A model generated the notes under the pieces. It saw only the letters and a list, made by a program, of their open reading frames with translations, had not been told where the DNA came from and searched no databases. The position numbers and the translations under genes are program-made. This document shows, in pieces, positions 24,184 through 30,888 of a stretch of 30,888 nucleotides of DNA. The stretch lies in the NCBI GenBank assembly GCA_030446525.1, contig JAUJNC010000063.1:1-30888 (forward strand), given 5' to 3'. The stretch's first letter is position 1; each line of letters opens with the position of its first letter. Source of the stretch: Armatimonadaceae bacterium (GTDB lineage Bacteria; Armatimonadota; Armatimonadia; Armatimonadales; Armatimonadaceae).

Positions 24184-24519
24184 CTACGCGGCCTTTTTGT
24201 TGGCCCGGTCCCGCTCCGCTTTGATCTGACGCATTCTCAGGGCAGCCCGCGACGGGTCCCGGTCGGCTTCTGCCTCGGCCCGGCGGCAGTGTTCAATCCA
24301 GTCGGCCAGGTATTGGGTTACCTGCTCTTTATTGGCAAGGTAGTACAGGATAGTCGCATACACTTTTTCGAGGTTTAATGTCGGGAATCGCTGGATGATC
24401 TGTTCGGGCGTCTGTTGACGGTGGATGTGCTCGTATAGAACGTCCTCGATACCGATGCGGTGGCCCTTGATGCGGATGTCATTAGGGGCTTGAAAATCGA
24501 AATAATCTTCGAGTTGCAT
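24184..24519 (-). CDS. DUF433 protein (putative antitoxin)
   Basis: The 111-residue protein has the DUF433 core: DIRIKGHRIGIEDVLYEHIH, then QTPEQIIQRFPTLNLEKVYA and ILYYLANKEQV. This is a winged-helix-like antitoxin domain related to the VapB set. The C-terminal tail is strongly charged (RRAEAEADRDPSR, AERDRANKKA), which may wrap the toxin or bind nucleic acid. The ATG at 24519 was chosen because GGGAGG lies 6 bases upstream; the longer open frame up to 24597 covers the promoter. It is followed directly by the DUF5615 gene. Confidence 0.78.
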   Translation of the reverse strand: MQLEDYFDFQAPNDIRIKGHRIGIEDVLYEHIHRQQTPEQIIQRFPTLNLEKVYATILYYLANKEQVTQYLADWIEHCRRAEAEADRDPSRAALRMRQIKAERDRANKKAA

Positions 24520-24570
24520 GGCTTGCCTCCCAGGCAGTGTCAGAACGGCCGGTCCCGGTAGACCACTTCT

Positions 24571-24598
24571 ATTGTAGCACGGCCAGAAAGCCTGCAAA
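24571..24598 (-). promoter_or_regulatory. promoter of the DUF433-DUF5615 pair
   Basis: On the minus strand, TACAAT (24571-24576) is a good -10 and TTTGCA (24593-24598) a fair -35 at 16-base spacing. The transcript would start about 45 bases before the DUF433 ATG, leaving a leader where autoregulation could act. Confidence 0.45.
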
Positions 24599-24636
24599 GG
24601 TAAACAAGCCGCCTGGGAGCAAGCTGCGGCATGCAG

Positions 24637-25418
24637 TTATTTGTTTAGTGGCACGAGGCGGATGTTGCGGAAGTGGATCTCGGAGCCCTCGGATTGCAGG
24701 CCGATCTTGCCGGGGACTATGTCGGCGTTGGCGCCCTCGTTGAGGACCTCGCCGTTGACCCGGAGCGTTATCCTGCCGCCGTCGCAGGTGATCTCGTACT
24801 CGTTCCACTCGCCGATCGGCTTCTCGTTGCTTTTGGTCCGGAGGCGGTGGCGCGGCGTCTTCTGGTCGACGCGCTCCGCGGGGGTGTCGAGCCGGGCGCC
24901 ATCGATCAGCCAGAAGTCGCCGGCGGCGCCGCTCTGGTTCGGGCCTCCACGCTCTTGGGCCACACCTTGTCCGGCCCGACGATTCGCAGCAGCACGCCGC
25001 TGTTGCCCGCCTTCTTCGTGACCGGGTTGAACCGCCACTCCAGCCGCAGGACGTAGTTGGTGTAGTCGGCCTGGGTGCGGATGTAGCCGGCGGGCTTCCC
25101 CTTGCAGATGATAATGCCCTCCGCCGGATCGACGCTCCAGACGTCCTCCATTTTGGCGCCCGGGTCGCTCAGGTGGAACGTCCATCCGGTGAAGTCCTTG
25201 CCGTTGAAAAGCCGGATTCTTGACCCTTCTCCGGCGCTTTCTTCGCGCCGGTGTAGGGGTTGACAGGCGCCGCGCCGGGGCCGCCCTCTTTGCTAGCCGT
25301 GGTCGGCTTCTTGAGCGCAGGTGATCGACGCATCACCCGCTACCAGGGTCATCAGGGCAAGGCCGGTCATAAACCGTCCTAATTCGGACGAAAAGGTTTG
25401 TAGGGATCGGGATTTCAC
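24637..25418 (-). CDS. exported DUF1080 (3-keto-disaccharide hydrolase-like) protein, three frameshifts
   Basis: The DUF1080 fold is a beta-sandwich related to concanavalin-like lectins and to 3-keto-glycoside hydrolases. Across frames one reads RLFNGKDFTGWTF, ATG-containing GAKMEDVWSVD, YIRTQADYTNYVLRLEWRFN, NSGVLLRIVGPDKVWPKSVE, QSGAAGDFWLIDG, GEWNEYEITCDGGRITLRVNG and GKIGLQSEGSEIHFRNIRL, the full family pattern. The start is GTG at 25418 with AAAGGAG 6 bases upstream. It opens a leader with a hydrophobic stretch (MTGLALMTLVAG), probably a signal peptide. Frames change near 25303 (one extra base), near 25225 (one missing in a GGG run) and near 24945 (one missing). Corrected length is about 260 residues. 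Probably a periplasmic sugar-processing protein, divergent from the next gene. Confidence 0.78.
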
Positions 25419-25536
25419 GGGACTCTCCTTTGTGCGTGGCATAGACCAGATTCGCCGCGGCGGGAGATCATTCCTGCAAAAACGATGGGGCCGCGTGTGC
25501 GTCAGGATATCGAAGGCTTCTCAGCCAGGAAGACGG

Positions 25537-25571
25537 GCGGGCGTTTCTGGAGCGGGTTCGGGAACGCCCGC
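25537..25571 (+). promoter_or_regulatory. hairpin in the leader of the large exported protein gene
   Basis: GCGGGCGTT (25537-25545) pairs perfectly with AACGCCCGC (25563-25571) around a 17-base loop, followed by TTTT. It lies 33 bases before the ATG at 25604, in the divergent gap with the DUF1080 gene. It could be a leader attenuator or an operator. No convincing -35/-10 pair was seen in the gap. Confidence 0.35.
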
Positions 25572-25603
25572 TTTTCGGCGCGCGGTAAAGGAAGAGGTAT
25601 GCC

Positions 25604-27827
25604 ATGATGAAAACACCGTTCCTATTGCTGCTCGCCACGGCCTGCCTGCTCGCGACCGCGGGCGCCGCCCCGCCCGCGACAACCTCCCGCAAGGCCGCCG
25701 GGGCGGAGCGCGGAGCGCGGACCGCTCCGGTTCGCCTTCGGCGCCGCCGCGGCCGAACCGGGCTACACGGCCGTGGGCGCCGGGGACAGGTATGATCCGC
25801 GCGGTTCTGGCTGGGTGGGCGCGCCGGGGCTGACGGAGCGCGACCGCCGGCAGCCCGACGCCTTGCGCCGCGATTACGTGTTCGGCCGCGCCCCCTCCCT
25901 TCCGGGTGAACGTGCGGCCGGGCTTTATCGCCTGACGCTTGTCACCGGCGACATGGAGTTCGGCGACCACGTCCTCCGGGCGTCGGTCGATGCGGCCGGC
26001 GTGGATCTGCCGGAACTCCGGCAGCAAGCCGCGGAGTTCTCCACCCTGACCGCGACCGTGGCGGTGCAGAAGGGGACGCTCGACATCACCTTCCGTTCGC
26101 CCACGGAAAACTGGGTGCTGAACGCGCTGACCCTGGAACCTATCGCAAAGCCGGAGAAGACCGCGGTGACCCGGCGCATCATCGACCCTTACAAGAAGGT
26201 CGAGTGGCAGTATGCGACGCCCGCGTTCGCCCACGCGGCGGCGCTCTTGGCGGCCGAGGCCGGGCGAAAGGACCTGCTGGAGCCGGCGGCGAAAGCGCTG
26301 GACTGGTCCGCGCGCACGCTGAGCGAGCGCCGGGCGGCCTCGCAGCACGAGGACTTCTTCGCGCCCCCGCTCGCCCACGCGATCCCGCTCCTGAAACCCC
26401 TCGTCCCGGCCGCGCGCTCGGCGCGCTGGGAAGCGGACGTCCGCCGCTTCGATCCCTATCGGACCTATCGCGCCGGGGTGGGGCAGGGGAATTGGAACGT
26501 GGTCGCGCTCAGCGGCGAAGCGTTGTTTCACCGGATGGGCCTGCGCGACCACCAGCGCTTCGTCGAGGACAGCCTCGCCGGCCAGGGCCGCGCGTTCTCC
26601 TCGCCCTGGGGGCTGTACCTGGAAGGCCCCATGGCGTACGACCACTTCCCGCGCCTGTGGGCGGCGGACATGGTGGCGCACGGGTTCGCGGGCAAGTACG
26701 CCGACGCGCTGCGCGAGGTGCTGCGCCGGGCTTCCCTCACCAGCCTGCTCATGCAGTCGCCGGCGGGCGAGCTGCCGGCGGGAGGGCGCAGCGCGCACCA
26801 CCAGTGGAACGAGGCCGAGCAGTGTGTCACCTACGAGATCTACGCCGCGCGGGCGCGGGCGGACGGCGACCCCGAGCTGGCCGCCGTTTTCAAGCGCGCC
26901 GCGCACCTGGCGCTGGGCTCGATGAAGCGCTGGATACGGCCCAGCGGCGAGATGTGGATCGTCAAGAACCGCGTGGACCCCGCCCGTTTCCACGGCTACG
27001 AGGGCTATTCCGCGCATTCGCAGTACAACCTGCTGCCGATGTCGATGCTGGCCATCGCCTACGAGCACGCGGGCGCGACCGAGGCCATCCGGGAGAAGCC
27101 CGCGCCGGCCGACCTGGGCGGCTACGTGCTGCAGATCGACCCCTTCCTCCACAAGGTGTTCGCGAACGCCGGCGGCATGTACATCGAGATCGACACGTCC
27201 GCCGACCACCACTACGACGCCACCGGCCTGATACGCATCCACAAGAAGGGCTTCGACCCGCAGCTCGGCCCGAGCGAGAGCCTGTCAGAGCACGCGCGGC
27301 ACCACTTGCCCGCGGGCCCGAAAGTGACGGCCGGGATCGGCGCGGCATGGAAAGGCACGGACGGCACGTGGCGGCGCGTGGGCGATCTGGACAAGACGGC
27401 GATCACCAAGGTCTCGCTGACGGACGTGAGCGAGACCACCGGCAAGGTCTCCTTCCGGCTGCTGTACGAGGGGAGCTTTTCCGGCCCGTCGCGTATCTCC
27501 GAGCGCTACGTCGTCACGCCCGGGCGTGTGGAGCTGACCACCGAGATCCCCGGCTATGCGGGTCCGCTGCGATATGTATGGCCGATCCTGGCGGACGACG
27601 GTGCGCAGAAGACCGCCATCGCGGTGAAAGACGGCACGGTGTTCGGCACGCTACACGGCGACACGCAAACGTTCACCCCCGTCGGGGCCGCCGCCGTGCG
27701 TGTGGAGAAAAACCTGTACCCGAACCGCAACGGCTGGGCGCGCCTCGGCGTGGCCGAGTACCCCGCGGGCGGCAGCATCACCCTGCGCATCGAACCAAGA
27801 GCCGAGGCGCCGTCTGCGGGGCCTTGA
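25604..27827 (+). CDS. large exported protein, lectin-like N-domain plus alpha-toroid lyase-like domain (one frameshift)
   Basis: MMKTPFLLLLATACLLATAGAA is a clear signal peptide (key part TPFLLLLATACLL). The ATG at 25604 follows GAAGAGG by 6 bases. After one extra base between about 25690 and 25735, the frame continues with RFAFGAAAAEPGYTAVGAGD, a galactose-binding/malectin-like N-terminal module found in exported carbohydrate-active enzymes, ending near NWVLNALTLEPI. A helical region (about 180-470) contains GNWNVVALSGEALFHRMGL, SPWGLYLEGPMAYDHFPR, LPAGGRSAHHQWNEAEQCV, FHGYEGYSAHSQYN and a His/Asp-rich TSADHHYDATGLI. A beta-rich C-terminal part follows. This resembles (alpha/alpha)6-toroid polysaccharide lyases such as heparinase II/III types, but the family is not certain. 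About 740 residues. It pairs divergently with DUF1080, suggesting a sugar-degradation role. Confidence 0.7.
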
Positions 27828-28137
27828 CGGGACCGGCGCGTTTCCCCTAAAAGCGGGGCGGGGCCGGGCCCGGGGGCGGGGGGGGGGGGCGCGGCGGCGG
27901 CGGCGGGGTCGAGCACCACCCGGGGGTTGGTGGTGGTGTGCCGGAGGGTGGGAGAGCGGCGCGGGGCGGGGCTCACTGCTGGGGGGGGGGGTGCAGCGGC
28001 GCCCCCCCGGGGGGGGGCGCCGCCGGGGGGACACCACCTACGAGGGGGAACGAGCGGACGGGGGTTTGAGAAAACGGCGCCGGTGCGCCGGCGGCCAGGG
28101 CCGCTTTGAGCAGCTCACGTCGCGCTTGTCGGATGCG
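27828..28137. other. intergenic G-homopolymer-rich tract between convergent genes
   Basis: No gene is supported in these 310 bases. From about 27838 to 28030 the plus strand is almost all G and C. It has runs of 12 G (27878-27889), 11 G (27981-27991), 7 C (28002-28008) and 9 G (28009-28017). GCGGCG plus the C-run at 27996-28008 forms a near-perfect hairpin with 28009-28023. Such a structure could terminate the converging transcripts. Long poly-G runs are also a typical failure pattern of two-colour sequencing at hard structures, so the tract may be unreliable. The open frames through it are compositional. Confidence 0.6.
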
Positions 28138-29454
28138 CTAGCCGTTCCTGTTCGCCTGCGAGGGCTGCGGGATCAGCTCGGTGAGCGGGGTCTTGCCCGG
28201 GACGGCCACGGGGGGGACCGGCAGCGGGCCGAACGCGAGCTTGGCGGGCATCAGGTCGAGCGTGGAGTTCAGCACCTGCTCCCAGGTGACCTCCTGGCCG
28301 CTGTAGGCCGACAGACGCCCCATGATCGCCGTCAAGGTGCTTTCGGCCACCTGCCGGCCCTCGTTGAGCGGCTTGCCCGCGCGGATGCTGGCGATCAGGT
28401 CCGTGTGCTCCTGCACGTAGGGGCTGTTGCCTTTGCCCTCGAAGCGCCAGGGGTTCGCGCCGCGGATGGAGTTGCTGGCGTTGGAGGTGCCCTTCGTCCC
28501 GACGATGTTTTCGCCCACACGGGACGCCGTGCCGTCGATCTGCCGGCACGTGCTGTGGACGCGCACGCCGTTCGGGTACTCGTACTCCACGGCGAAGTGG
28601 TCGTAGATGTGCCCGTAAGCCGGGTCGGTGCGCGCCTGCCGCCCGCCCATCCCCAGCGCCTTGACCGGGTGCGCCTTCATCACCCAGTTGATGACGTCCA
28701 GGTTGTGCACGTGCTGCTCGGTGATGTGGTCGCCCGAGAGCCAGGTGAAGTACAGCCAGTTGCGCAGATGCCACTCCATGTCGGACCAGTCGGGCTTGCG
28801 TCCCCGGTTCCACAGCCCGCCCTGGTTCCAGTAGCACTGGGCGGCGACGATGTCGCCGATGGCGCCGTCGTGGATGCGCCGGATCGTCTCGATGTAGCCG
28901 GCCTGGTGGCGGCGCTGGGTCCCCGCGACCACGCCCAGCTTCTTCTGAGCGGCCGCCTCGGAGGAGGCCAGCACCGAGCGCACGCCGGTGGGGTCCACGG
29001 CGACGGGTTTCTCCATGAAGACGTGCTTGCCGGCGTCCACGGCCGCCTTGAGGTGGCCGGGGCGGAAGCCGGGCGGGGTCGCCAGGATCACCAGGTCCAC
29101 GCCGCTGTCGATCACCTTCTGGTGGTTGTCGAAGCCCACGAAGACGCGGTCGTCGGCGACTTTGTACTTGTCACCCAGGTTCTGGAGGTTTTTGCGGGCG
29201 CCGTCCACCTGGTCCTGGAAAAGGTCACCCATAGCGACCAGTTCGACGCCCGGCGCGGAGTTCACGCAGTCGCGCGCCGCCCCCTTGCCGCGCCCGCCGC
29301 AGCCGATCACGCCGACGCGGATCCGGTCGGACCCCTGCGCGTGGGCGTAGTTGCCGGAGGCGAGCAGCGCCGCCGTGACGGCGGCCGAGGTCTTCAGGAA
29401 GTCTCTGCGCGAGACGGGCTGCTCGTTCTCCCTCGTATTTTCTTGATCTGCCAT
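28138..29454 (-). CDS. Tat-exported Gfo/Idh/MocA family oxidoreductase
   Basis: A 438-residue NAD(P)-dependent sugar-type oxidoreductase. The N-terminus has a twin-arginine signal (SRRDFLKTSAAVTAALLASG, residues 15-34), followed by the Rossmann motif RVGVIGCGGRGKGAARD. The family EKP block is in HVFMEKPVAVDP. The C-terminal alpha/beta domain contains WHLRNWLYFTWLSGDHITEQ and HNLDVINWV, with His residues probably at the active site. Tat export implies folding with cofactor before transfer to the periplasm. Such proteins are abundant in saccharolytic Planctomycetes and Armatimonadota, usually with DUF1080 genes as here. The ATG at 29454 has AGGAG 9 bases upstream. The FGE-domain gene ends 17 bases before it on the same strand. 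Confidence 0.92.
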   Translation of the reverse strand: MADQENTRENEQPVSRRDFLKTSAAVTAALLASGNYAHAQGSDRIRVGVIGCGGRGKGAARDCVNSAPGVELVAMGDLFQDQVDGARKNLQNLGDKYKVADDRVFVGFDNHQKVIDSGVDLVILATPPGFRPGHLKAAVDAGKHVFMEKPVAVDPTGVRSVLASSEAAAQKKLGVVAGTQRRHQAGYIETIRRIHDGAIGDIVAAQCYWNQGGLWNRGRKPDWSDMEWHLRNWLYFTWLSGDHITEQHVHNLDVINWVMKAHPVKALGMGGRQARTDPAYGHIYDHFAVEYEYPNGVRVHSTCRQIDGTASRVGENIVGTKGTSNASNSIRGANPWRFEGKGNSPYVQEHTDLIASIRAGKPLNEGRQVAESTLTAIMGRLSAYSGQEVTWEQVLNSTLDLMPAKLAFGPLPVPPVAVPGKTPLTELIPQPSQANRNG

Positions 29455-29471
29455 GATACCTTTCTCCTGTT

Positions 29472-30320
29472 TTACTCTTCCCGGACGACGCGGAAGCCGA
29501 CAAAGGGCGCGTCGGCCAGCCACCACTTGCTCTTCGGATCCTGCGGGTCGGTGGCGTTCCAGTCCGGCGCCTGCACGGCGCGCGCGCCCGGGTGCACCTT
29601 ATCGGCGTTGTCGTTGTACGAGCCGCCGCGGACCACGGGCTTGCCGTCGGCCCCCGTGCACCACTCCGCCACGTTTCCGAGCATGTCATGCAGGCCCCAG
29701 GTGTTCGGCGCTTTCGTGGCGACCGCCTGGGTCTTGTCCTGGGCGTTGTCCCAGTGCCACGCGTACTTGTCCAGCTCGCTCTTGGGCAGGGGGCCGGCCT
29801 TCGCCACCCCGGCGCGGGCGGCGTGCTCCCACTCCGCCTCGGTCGGGAGCCGGTACTTCTTGCCGGTCTTCCCGGACAGCCAGCGGCAGTACGCCTCGGC
29901 CGCCTGGTAAGTCATCCCGATTGCGGGATACCCCTGGTGGCCGAAGCCGCGGTCGGGCGCGCCGTAGGGCTTGCTGGGGCGGGAGGTGGCGTCCGCGCTG
30001 TTGGGCGCGGACCCTTTCGCCTGCTCCGACTGGGACTGGTCCAGTCGGAAGGCGAAGATGTCGTAGGCGTCCCAGGTCACCTCCGTTTTACCCATCCAGA
30101 GCGCTTTCCCCTTCGTCTGTCCGGCAGCGCCTCCCCGGGCGTTTGCGACGCTCACCGGGGCTCCGGGGACGGGGACCATCTCGAACTTCACCGTCGTGCC
30201 GGGGATCGTCTCCACATAGGGCGGCGGCGTTTTCTGCGCCGCCGCCGGGGGGAGCGCGTATGTTATCATGAGAAGGAGCGCGCCCAGCCGGAGCGCCCCT
30301 TCGCGGTCGGAGGTTGTCAT
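29472..30320 (-). CDS. exported FGE-sulfatase (SUMF1-like) domain protein
   Basis: A 282-residue protein. A signal peptide is read at about residues 1-33 (GALRLGALLLMITYALPPAAAQ, key part LGALLLMITYAL). The FGE/SUMF1 domain follows: FEMVPVPG, then MGKTEVTWDAYDIF, YPAIGMTYQAAEAYCRWLS, YRLPTEAEWEHAARAG, LHDMLGNVAEWC, VVRGGSYND and the ending FVGFRVVREE. This domain is used by formylglycine-generating enzymes and by many non-catalytic relatives. The two active-site cysteines of true FGE are not evident, and no sulfatase gene is in the window, so the catalytic role is doubtful. The start ATG at 30320 overlaps head-to-head with the ApbE-like ATG and has no clear Shine-Dalgarno site. It probably forms an operon with the Gfo/Idh/MocA gene. 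Confidence 0.85.
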   Translation of the reverse strand: MTTSDREGALRLGALLLMITYALPPAAAQKTPPPYVETIPGTTVKFEMVPVPGAPVSVANARGGAAGQTKGKALWMGKTEVTWDAYDIFAFRLDQSQSEQAKGSAPNSADATSRPSKPYGAPDRGFGHQGYPAIGMTYQAAEAYCRWLSGKTGKKYRLPTEAEWEHAARAGVAKAGPLPKSELDKYAWHWDNAQDKTQAVATKAPNTWGLHDMLGNVAEWCTGADGKPVVRGGSYNDNADKVHPGARAVQAPDWNATDPQDPKSKWWLADAPFVGFRVVREE

Positions 30321-30888
30321 GCGGTTTGTCACGGTCGTGTGCTGTGTTTCTCTGCTGATATGGACGGCGGCCGCGCTTGGGGGTTCACCCGCGAACGCGG
30401 GCCAAGCGCCCCTGGCGCGCTATCAGTATACCCAGCTTCATATGGGTGTGCAAGTCCGGGTCACCGTGTATGCCCCCGACGAGCCCGCCGCCGAGCGCGC
30501 CTGCGCGGCCGCGTTCCGGCGCTTCGCCGAGCTGGAAGAGATCCTGAGCGACTACCGGCCCGCCAGCGAGCTGATGCGCCTGTGCGCGCGCGCGGGCGGG
30601 TCGCCCGTGCCGGTCAGCCGCGACCTGTTCCTCGTCCTGGAGCGGGCGACGCAGTTTGGAAACATCACGCAGGAGAACGGGCAGCCCGTTCAGATTCGCA
30701 CCGACCGCGTCCGCGTCCAGGTCCAGCTGCGGCTGTCCCTGCTCGTGCCTGGCGCGGGCGAGATCGAGGACAGCAGCAGCCTGGTCGGCAACATGAACCT
30801 GGCCTCGCTGCTGCCTCGACCAGCCTCCGCGCCGCCGCCGGACGCGCCCAAACCGCCTGAAGGTCCCCTTGCCCTGCCCGCCAGCATC
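30319..30888 (+). CDS. ApbE-like (FAD:protein FMN transferase) N-terminal part, then unrelated sequence; runs off the window
   Basis: The frame is open from the ATG at 30319 to the window end (190 codons, no stop). GGAGG at 30309-30313 is 5 bases upstream, so the start is well supported. Residues 1 to about 27 form a signal peptide. Residues 33-110 match the beginning of ApbE proteins (YQYTQLHMGVQVRVTVYAPD, FAELEEILSDYRPASELMRL, PVPVSRDLFLVLERA). ApbE attaches FMN to secreted flavoproteins. After residue 111 (about 30650) the expected GAFDVTVGP-type continuation is absent. Instead one reads NITQENGQPVQIRTDRVRVQ, then LRLSLLVPGAG and a Pro-rich tail. Either the gene is a fusion or deletion derivative, or the end of the window is a misjoined assembly. 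No FMN-transfer active site is present in the visible part. Confidence 0.65.
   Translation, partial: MRFVTVVCCVSLLIWTAAALGGSPANAGQAPLARYQYTQLHMGVQVRVTVYAPDEPAAERACAAAFRRFAELEEILSDYRPASELMRLCARAGGSPVPVSRDLFLVLERATQFGNITQENGQPVQIRTDRVRVQVQLRLSLLVPGAGEIEDSSSLVGNMNLASLLPRPASAPPPDAPKPPEGPLALPASI

Noticed and set aside
27996..28023. The poly-C/poly-G hairpin as an intrinsic terminator
   Set aside because: There is no T-tract, and the tract is suspected to be unreliable sequence, so it is listed only as an intergenic tract.
27700..29910. A 736-codon plus-strand open frame through the G-rich tract and the Gfo/Idh/MocA gene
   Set aside because: It runs antisense to a clear oxidoreductase and through homopolymer G runs. 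No start signal or domain.
29472..30320. Formylglycine-generating enzyme activating a local sulfatase
   Set aside because: The paired active-site cysteines are not evident and no sulfatase gene lies in the window, so only the domain is called.
1..30888. CRISPR arrays, rRNA, tRNA or insertion sequences
   Set aside because: No regularly spaced direct repeats, no T-loop plus acceptor pattern, no rRNA-like blocks and no transposase motifs were seen on either strand by eye.

Overview
The window is a GC-rich (roughly 70% G+C) bacterial chromosome segment, densely packed with genes on both strands. An S-layer-homology (SLH) protein, the futalosine menaquinone pathway (mqnE), a VanW/YoaR-type wall protein, a diaminopimelate operon with an M16 peptidase, and DUF1080, Gfo/Idh/MocA and FGE-sulfatase proteins point to an environmental, wall-bearing, saccharolytic bacterium. 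An Armatimonadota-like lineage fits best, but that placement is an inference from gene content; no rRNA or tRNA gene was seen.

Layout. (1) 1-7318, plus strand: the 3' part of murA, an mreB/mbl homologue, an SLH protein, then a tightly coupled block of DAHP synthase, tyrA, aroA, cmk and a plsC-type acyltransferase (aromatic amino acid trunk, then nucleotide and phospholipid steps). (2) 7353-8773, minus: a GNAT acetyltransferase and aroE. (3) 8934-12022, plus: a Clp-N-domain protein with no ATPase, a DinB-like protein, an ECF sigma factor and a nucleotidyltransferase-like gene. (4) 12050-16365, minus: cysE, a VanW-family protein, a quinone-oxidoreductase-like enzyme and a HAF-repeat exported protein. 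(5) 16431-23726, minus: M16 peptidase, dapB, a membrane histidine kinase, asd, dapA (lysine/diaminopimelate synthesis), then mqnE behind its own promoter. (6) 23819-24519, minus: a DUF433/DUF5615 pair of toxin-antitoxin type. (7) 24637 to the end: an accessory, secretion-rich carbohydrate region with a DUF1080 protein, a large exported lyase-like protein, a Tat-exported Gfo/Idh/MocA oxidoreductase, an FGE-sulfatase-domain protein and the start of an ApbE-like gene.

How the genes work together. murA, mreB, the dap genes and the VanW protein all serve the cell wall. aroF, aroA, aroE and tyrA serve the shikimate pathway and tyrosine. mqnE branches from chorismate-derived material towards menaquinone. 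cysE supplies cysteine. The right-hand end looks like extracytoplasmic sugar degradation.

Sequence quality. Eight genes between 10.5 and 27 kb, including housekeeping dapA, mqnE and cysE, carry about 16 single-base frameshifts, many in homopolymers. After correcting each by one base, every gene length becomes a whole number of codons with an intact family signature. Uncorrected sequencing indels are the likeliest cause. A G-homopolymer tract at 27.84-28.03 kb and an abrupt loss of homology in the last gene (about 30650) are also suspect. The most interesting biological signals are a GC-rich palindromic element translated as the leader of TyrA, the compact dapA-mqnE control region, and the Clp-N/SH3-like protein without an AAA+ motor.
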